Positions 57,555-64,000 of a stretch of 64,000 bases of DNA are shown here, in pieces. The DNA is from Hydnum rufescens UP504 (Eukaryota; Basidiomycota; Agaricomycetes; Cantharellales; Hydnaceae). Made by a program: the position numbers and the translations under genes. A model generated the notes under the pieces. The model saw nothing but the letters and a program-made list of their open reading frames with translations, did no database searches and was not told the origin of the DNA. The stretch covers positions 62,001 through 126,000 of the forward strand of contig MU128915.1 of the NCBI GenBank assembly GCA_014904985.1, given 5' to 3'. Position 1 is the first letter of the stretch; each line of letters starts with the position of its first letter.

Positions 57555-58200
57555 TTATTGAACTATGTAGGGACGACGCAAATAATTCACGAGGGCAGTG
57601 GTCAGGCAGGTATTTAAGACAGAGAAAGGCGAGGTCAAAAATGAATGATGCAATGGGGCTTGATCCGGTGGAGGGGATCCAGCCAGTCCCAAGTTCCTAG
57701 CATTGTAGAAACTGGCACCACTGAGGACAGGATCAATCGCAATGGTGACCTCGCTCCAGCAATCGCCACCTACCACAAAGGTCGTCGTTGCCTTTCTTGC
57801 AATTACTGGCCGTATGCCATGGGAATTGACAGATATGATAACCTTATAAAGGGATCGTCCCTCAATGAAGGGCCATGGAGTAGCCCCCGACGAGACGGCG
57901 GGCCACAAGCTGCTATCTGGCGGCAGGACTGTGAATACAAAGATATTTGACACGGAGCATCAAGCGAGAAGTGGGAATCCTAACAGCGTGCCCAACACGT
58001 CTCGAAGTTCCAGAACTGAGAGAGGTTCACCGATGATTTGGGTGACCCTCGGCTGTGCGAAGCTGTTCGGCAAGTCCCAATTATTTGGCGGCGTCGGGTA
58101 CGCGTCCAGTCCATTGAATTGTATATCACTGATCTGACAAGAGATCGCTGTCCAGGGTTCCAGGCTCTACATAGATTTTCTGCCTACGCAAGCAGCTAGT
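57555..58200 (-). CDS. hypothetical protein, multi-exon, no family recognised
   Basis: Two neighbouring minus-strand stretches look coding. The upstream one (about 58135-57990) reads ISDIQFNGLDAYPTPPNNW and DLPNSFAQPRVTQIIGEPLS. A likely intron ending ttcacag near 57935 leads to LPPDSSLWPAVSSGATPWPF, IEGRSLYKVIISVN, PVIARKATTTFVVGGDCWSE and VTIAIDPVLSGASFYNARNL, ending near 57555. Composition is even, with conserved-looking Gly/Pro/Trp, but I do not recognise a family, and the 5' end (possibly 58200-58410) is not resolved. Confidence 0.4.
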
Positions 58201-58489
58201 CAATTCAAACCGAATCAAACACCGGGCCAGCTAGCAGTGTTGGCCCCAAGAGACTCCTGCGCATCGGAAGATGGCGACAGTTTCCAGGCATGGTTTGCAA
58301 AGCGCAGATGGACCCATTCCAGATGAGGAACTTATACACGATATGGAATCGTGCTTTCCGTACGCCGCATGACTTTTGAATTTCGCATGGACCTCCCCAA
58401 GCCAAAAGCCTCATGGATCAAATCAGCCACGAAAATTGAATTTCCCTATCGATATGACTATGGTCGTGAGGGTGTGAGGGCTTGCGTGT

Positions 58490-58790
58490 TCGTCCTCCGA
58501 AAATTGATGTGGAGATGTGGAGGAACACACTAAAGATACGCGCGTACGGCCGGCCTGCGGCAGGATACATGATTTAAGGCAGGTGGGGAATCCTGCGTGT
58601 TCATTCCCCTCGAAACTCTATCCCATAATGTCTGCTACTCGCAAGATCGGAGACGCCGAATTCGCAGGTAAGCTAATTCATGCGCTTCACATGCGTGCAC
58701 TCGCACCATTGGAAAATCCATTCAGCAATTGGCTATGGTGCCATGGGTATCGGCGGTATGGGTTACGGTTCACCAGGAAGCGATGAAGAA
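58490..58790 (+). repeat. promoter and 5' end of aldo-keto reductase, duplicated at 60825-61110
   Basis: Near-identical to 60825-61110 over about 290 bases, including aaaattgatgtggagatgtg, acggccggcct and the first exon and first intron of the reductase gene. Similarity stops in the second exon. Confidence 0.85.
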
Positions 58791-60120
58791 CGCTTCGAGG
58801 TCGGCGATACTGCACAGTCAAAGACAAAGCCCCTTGACTTTGAAATCAATAGGTACTCGACCGCCTTTTTGAACTCGGTTGCCGCCACTGGGATACTGCC
58901 TCCATTTACGTTTGTCGAGAGTTTTATCTTGACGATTCTGATATGCATGCTCAGGATGTCTATTCAACAGGGCGATAGCGAAGAGCTCATTGGTAAATGG
59001 TTTGAGCGTACGTTTTCTCCACTTTTTACCACCTAAAAGTTCCCGAGTTCGAGATATACTGCACATCTGCAGGTACTGGAAACCGCGACAAGATATTCCT
59101 CGCCACAAAATTTGGATTTACTCCCGAGTTCATCCTTCGTGGCGACCCCGAATTCGTCAAATCTGAGTGCGAGAAATCCCTGAAGAAACTTAGAACGGAT
59201 CACATAGATCTGTACTATCAGCATCGTCCCGCTCCAGACACCCCGATTGAAATCACGGTTGGGGCGATGGCAGAACTAGTCAAGTCCGCTGGATGCCCTT
59301 ATGCCATTTTTGCAAACATTTAACTATCGGTTATATCCCTCTATCAGGGAGGGGAAGGTTAAATATCTCGGGCTATCGGAAGCACCCCCTAATGCGATAC
59401 GCCGTGCCCAAACGGTGCATCCCATTAGTGCCCTCCAAGTCGAGTATGTGATTTCTATGTTTCCAATTCCCATATATTGCTGATGTCATGTCTTTCCAGA
59501 TTCTCACCATTCGACCTGACTCTGGAAAAGCCAGGGGGTGGCCTTGACGTGGCTCGTCAATTTGGAATCGCGTGAGTCACCGTTCGTATTCCCTTCCCGA
59601 ATCGGTCCTGAAGTTTTCATATCTCATTCAGCGTCGTGGCATATTCGCCAACTGGTCGAGGATTGGCTACAGGCAGATATGTTGAGTATCTGAGACTTCT
59701 CTCCAGGCATCAATTCCCAACTTACTGACAGTACCCAAATAGAAATCCCCCGACGACTTCAGCGAGAATGATGCGCGTCGCATGCTTCCTCGGTACAGCG
59801 CCGAAAACTTCCCCCATATCATCGAAGTCGTTGACACCCTCCAGGAAATCGCCGTCGTGCACAAAGCCACCGCTGCCCAAGTGTGCATTGCTTGGTTGCT
59901 AGCTCAGGGAAATGACATCATCCCAATCCCGGGAAGCAAGCAGATCAAATACGTGGAGGAGAATTGGTTCGCCAAAGATGTTCATCTTTCTACTGCCGAG
60001 ATTGGACGCATCCGGGTGCTCGTGGATGCGACGAACGCTCACCTAGACGAAATCCCTCGCTACCCTAAGGCCTTCCATGATCAGACCCTCGAGGAGACAC
60101 CCCCTCTGGAGAAGAAGTAA
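58628..60120 (+). CDS. aldo-keto reductase
   Basis: NADPH-dependent oxidoreductase of the AKR superfamily, closest in style to fungal and bacterial YakC/pyridoxal-reductase-like members; substrate not predictable. ATG 58628: [13 protein letters not shown], spliced to [20 protein letters not shown], then [20 protein letters not shown] with the catalytic Asp and Tyr, [26 protein letters not shown] with the catalytic Lys, [20 protein letters not shown] with the His, [71 protein letters not shown] with the cofactor-binding end, and [17 protein letters not shown]. All four catalytic residues are present, so it should be active. About seven introns. Confidence 0.88.
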
Positions 60121-60824
60121 CCTGCGATGCATTCGGCCCTGTAGATACACAGTGCTCTTTTTTTGTAAATGTACGCATAGTAAACACTGACAAGGGTCCT
60201 CCCGGGCTTCTCTCCCTGCTTGCATGAAAATATTTTCAGCTTCCCGAGTCCGATTGGGTGGATCACTGGGAAAGCAGAGAGAGGCAGGGTGATCAATAGA
60301 TAGGTCCAGGTCCCGCCGAATGAAAGTTAGTCCGATGTGAAGTTCCCGTCTGGCCCCGGGTGGCTTGCCTTCTTATGCCGTGGCGCGACCTAGATTGGAA
60401 CGCTAAAGTACGGTTGCTACTGGTCTGTGTCCGACTACAGCTATCAGGGGTCCTTCCCCAAGTGTATGAAAGAAAATGCGTCACGTTCTCGATTTCAACA
60501 TGTACTGCATTGGGCCTCCATTTCTAGCGGATAATTACGAGCTGATACTACTGTATGAAGCCTACAGGACAGATCCGTATGTTCTACTTTTAGCAACATT
60601 TCGTAATGTGTGGAGTTTGCCGGAAGATTTCATCACGGGAAGTTACCAAATAAGGGTGGGCAATGAAGTCATGTGATTTATTTGGTACCTTAACGAACAA
60701 CTCAATCAGTTACACATGGAGCGCTATTCAAAGGGGTCCCAGCCTCTATATGAGGCTGGTTGAGAACCTGCCTGAAGGGGCGATGGGTATTGTGTCCAGA
60801 AATACCGTGAGAGATTGCACTTTG
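60121..60824. other. intergenic region between the reductase and its 5' fragment
   Basis: The left part is reductase 3' sequence. A + strand frame at 60476-60676 has no recognisable motif. A short stretch near 60750 (aggctggttgagaacctgcc) resembles 39325-39345 of the repeat block, too short to interpret. Confidence 0.4.
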
Positions 60825-61110
60825 GGGCGAAAATTGATGTGGAGATGTGCAGGAACACAGTAAAGATACGCGCGTACGGCCGGCCTACGGCAGGATATAT
60901 GATTTAAGCCAGGTGGGGAATCCTGCGTGTTCATTCCCCTCGAAACTCTATCCATAATGTCTGCTACTCGCAAGATCGGAGACGCTGAATTCGCAGGTGA
61001 GCTAATTCATGCTGTTCCCATGCGTGCACTCTCACCATGGGAAAATCCATTCAGCGATTGGCTATGGTGCCATGGGTATCGGCGGTATGTCTTATGGTTC
61101 TCCAGGAAGA
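60825..61110 (+). pseudogene. aldo-keto reductase 5' fragment
   Basis: Copy of 58490-58790. From ATG 60957 it reads [13 protein letters not shown], the same intron, then [18 protein letters not shown] and a stop (gaagaatga) at about 61117, after which similarity ends. It carries the promoter and the first exons but no catalytic domain. Confidence 0.82.
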
Positions 61111-61117
61111 GAAGAAT

Positions 61118-63429
61118 GAAGGAGAGATAAGAAACAATGGCCCAGACAGTATCCAACCGTAGGCTGATGTGGAAATTGACACTCCACCCTGGGGCGAGCC
61201 AGCCCCTGGGCACGACGCTTCGTTTCGGTTGTTTTGGATACGACGGCTAAAGATATCAGAACTTCACTATGCCCCGAAAAAATGAAGCTGGAAATCACGA
61301 AAGATCGAAGGAGTGGGTCGCTGGAGCTGCAAGAAGAGGCGACCCAACTAAGAAACTTTCAACGTATTGAGGGCTGCCCATGTTTATTCTTATAGATACC
61401 AATGCATGGACCAAGATCGCTTTCGTTCGAACGTGGCTTCGTAAAACTGACTCCGGATATAGCAGCCTTTCGTCGCGGCATCTCGTTTTGCTCCTCAGGC
61501 ATAAGAGGCGGCACCGGACCTGTGTGGAAGTTTACTACGACACCTTGAAGAAGCCATGTGAAGGCAGTTCGCCACAACGGCGGCCGAAACAAACCTCAGT
61601 ATCCTGGCTATGACCACCGCGACACGCGTCGGACAACGCTGCCCCTCGGTGCACATTAATTCGCTTAAACTACATGATAACATGGCGGCGGCCATGACCA
61701 AGCGCGATATTTCGACGCGCACCGACCCCAGGCAATGCACAAAATAAAATCATCCCGCTTCAGAGGGGTGCAGTCCTTAAGCTCTCGACGAAACGCCAGC
61801 AGTGCCAACAAATCGAGTTTGAATGGGTTCCGGGTCCACCCTACCAAGATCACCGGGGCAAACGAGTAGAAGCCGACACCCTAAATGCGAAAAGCGGTCA
61901 CTCCACCCCACCATTATACCAAAATTACTCCACATCTAACGCGTATTGGTCGGCAACTTGTGAACAACCAACGTTGCTCTCCGCCTGCCCAATAGACTGG
62001 CAACTACGATGGGCGAATTGATCCTCACAAAAACCAGCCCACAGAGTATTCTATGTGCAACGTCAACCGGATCAATTCCCCCACTTCTGCGTCTTAGGCA
62101 AACCCATTCAAATCACTCTCGCGAAAATCATTTCAGCCGACTAGTCCAATCCGTACGGGACACGCCTTCATATGTGCCAATACGCTAGACATAAACGGTT
62201 TTGTACCAGACCGGAAAACGAGAGACATGCTCCGCTGCGGAAATGCCATCGAAAGCAGAGGTTGCGAACCAGCATTCAACACCTAGAGACCCGTAGCGCA
62301 TGACTGGATGACCCCCCTAAACTGCCTGGACCAGAAGGTGTAATTAACTCTCGCCACTTGATCCTGCGCTTCGGAAACCGACGCGGGATCTGAGCGCACT
62401 TCTAAGTTCATTGACCTCAGTGGAGCATACGAGAAAAAGTCATCCGAATAGTCCGACACAAGACAACGCCCGCGAACGAAAGGCTGCTTCCTAATCTCAG
62501 AGACTACGAGTCCCGTCGACGAAAGTGTGAAGCGGACACCCATGCTAAATGGAGGTACTTACGCCGTTTGGTATTGTGGTTGTGTATCGTCAGGTCGAGG
62601 GGTTGGAGGTCTGTGGTCAGATGGCTGTTCTTGCTCTATTTGTTTTATGTGTCGTCTTGTCAGCCTGTAGTGTATATGGATACCAGTACCTGCCCCTGGA
62701 CTTTCGGGTCCACTGCCCTAGTGTGGGGGGGGGGCGCCCTCCCGGGAGCAAGCCTGGTAGATCTGCAGACGAAATAATCGAGGATATGATTCATTCATCA
62801 TACAATCGATCTTGCTGCCAGACCTTTCTAGTATCAGCTCTTAATTGAACGCCTTCGGTGTTATATGCAATGTCATCCTCCAGATCGTATGGGCCTCTGT
62901 ATTCTCTAACAATTCTGCCTACGCGCAATCGGGGATATTTTGCCGCGGCACCACAACAGGGGGACACCGTTTGGGAGGACCAGTGATATATGGTATATGA
63001 CACACATAGTGTGTACAACAAGAAAGACGCTACTCGTAGAGAGATCCACCCCCTGCCAATGAGAGTTGGGCAGATTGCATCGTCGCAGCGTTACTTTAAC
63101 TTCTCACATGAAGGTGGGCTCTCCTCGAGGCCCATATAATCATAGGGTGATAGACCTTGGATATTCCGCGAGGGACTCGCCTTTAAGTGAGCGTTCGTCG
63201 CCACACAGAGCTTCGGCCGAGAAGTCGCCGTAATCTGGGCAGTAAGAAAGATGAACCATCTTGTGGCGAACTCAGAGTTCGCCCTCACAGTATCACGATC
63301 TCTGCTTGCTTCCCGGGATTGGTGAGATGGATGTGCGGTTCACGTGAGCCTAGTAGCCCAGGCACATGCTACACGTTGGCGCGGAGTGGCGTTATTGGCG
63401 CGGGTGGCGAGGCTCCTGGAGGTTAGTGT
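61118..63429. other. gene-poor interval with no supported gene
   Basis: About 2.3 kb. The longest frames (61380-61613 and 62549-62848 on +, 62543-62283 on -) show no motif or credible splice structure. A G run of nine to ten bases occurs at about 62725-62735. It lies between two broken reductase copies, so it may be remnant transposon or duplicated DNA. Confidence 0.5.
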
Positions 63430-63840
63430 AACGTGCATTCGATGATACGGGGGAAGTTTTCGTGCGCTGAACATCGCGGCAGCCAGTACAGCGAACACAT
63501 CCAATCTCTCGACGAAGGTCGTCGGGGATTCTGGTCCGTATTTGGGTAGCTGTGGTGGTAAGTTGGTGAATGTGATGTCCCCTCAGAAGAGACAGTACGG
63601 CAGATACTCAAACATATCTGCTGTAGCCAATGCCTCGATTCCAGAGGGTTGGCGAAGAGAATGGCCACAACGCTGAGTGAGATAGTAACACTTCAGACCC
63701 GATTTGGGAAGGACATCTCGAACGGTGACCTCACGTGATCTCCAAAATTGACGAGCCCCTCCAGAGCACCCCCTGCTTCTCCAGAGTCAGTTCGAATGGC
63801 GAGAATCTGCGAAAGCAATCCACATTAGCCTATGACCCTA
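63430..63840 (-). pseudogene. aldo-keto reductase internal/3' fragment, inverted and decayed
   Basis: On the minus strand this matches 59495-59830 of the intact reductase: FSPFELTLEKQG against [11 protein letters not shown], the following intron and VVA(I/Y)(L/S) segment, the block with tggctacagcagatatgttt against tggctacaggcagatatgtt, and the exon [27 protein letters not shown] against [20 protein letters not shown]. Frame breaks inside the first exon (GGGGTG region) and a stop soon after show that it is not functional. Confidence 0.75.
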
Positions 63841-64000
63841 TTCAGTGGACTGGGAAACACTAGAATTACACACGCTTGGATTGGCGCTCCTGGGATTGTA
63901 CCGTCTTGGGCAGCAGGCGTATCGCATTAAGAAGGGGTGCTGCCCTCCGATGGCCGAGAATAATTTAAACACCTTTCCCATCACTGGGATATGAGGGTCT
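63841..64000. other. right edge of window, no supported gene
   Basis: No further similarity to the reductase gene was seen beyond about 63840, and nothing else was recognised. Confidence 0.4.

Noticed and set aside
1..64000. CRISPR arrays, rRNA genes, bacterial-type operators or riboswitches
   Set aside because: No evenly spaced short repeats or rRNA-like blocks were seen, and the intron-rich eukaryotic gene structure makes bacterial elements unlikely.

Overview
The window is nuclear DNA of a filamentous basidiomycete, most likely an Agaricomycete. Protein-coding genes are dense and cut by many introns of about 45-80 bases with GT...AG borders. The gene set is fungal: CreC, a CENP-C/Mif2 homologue, a CipC-like pair, a GH72 glucanosyltransferase, an SSB-type Hsp70, Blm10 and Tim21. 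All identifications come from reading translations across splice sites by eye; no database search was run, so exon borders are best readings.

Layout. 0-10 kb: an RRM/zinc-knuckle RNA-binding protein (runs off the left edge), a PAQR (adiponectin-receptor-like) membrane protein, the mitochondrial tRNA 2-thiouridylase head-to-head with CENP-C, then CreC. 9.7-12.6 kb is gene-poor. 12.4-17.4 kb holds a tandem duplication that made two CipC-like genes and a truncated copy of the branched-chain keto-acid dehydrogenase E1-beta gene, followed by the complete E1-beta gene. 17.6-32.6 kb is a compact housekeeping block: histone H1, anthranilate synthase I, mitochondrial uS2, Hsp70 SSB, a secreted double-psi beta-barrel protein, a GPI-type GH72 enzyme, BRF1 and succinyl-CoA ligase beta.

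32.9-43.9 kb is different. It is an accessory block made of copies of one module in alternating orientation, forming two large imperfect palindromes whose centres are both occupied by a related spacer of about 470 bases. The module carries a gene resembling a basidiomycete multi-pass membrane protein; the copies look decayed. After it come the SGT1/ecdysoneless homologue, the very large Blm10/PA200 gene and Tim21, then an aldo-keto reductase with two broken partial copies downstream (60.8-63.9 kb) in a gene-poor tail.

Two themes cross the window. Mitochondrial functions are frequent (MTU1, E1-beta, uS2m, succinyl-CoA ligase, Tim21), and several genes start back-to-back within 65-205 bases of each other. 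Second, at least nine single-base breaks interrupt otherwise well conserved reading frames, most of them one base short in a short run of identical bases, usually G or C; this looks more like an assembly or base-calling problem than real gene decay and affects how the coding regions must be read.
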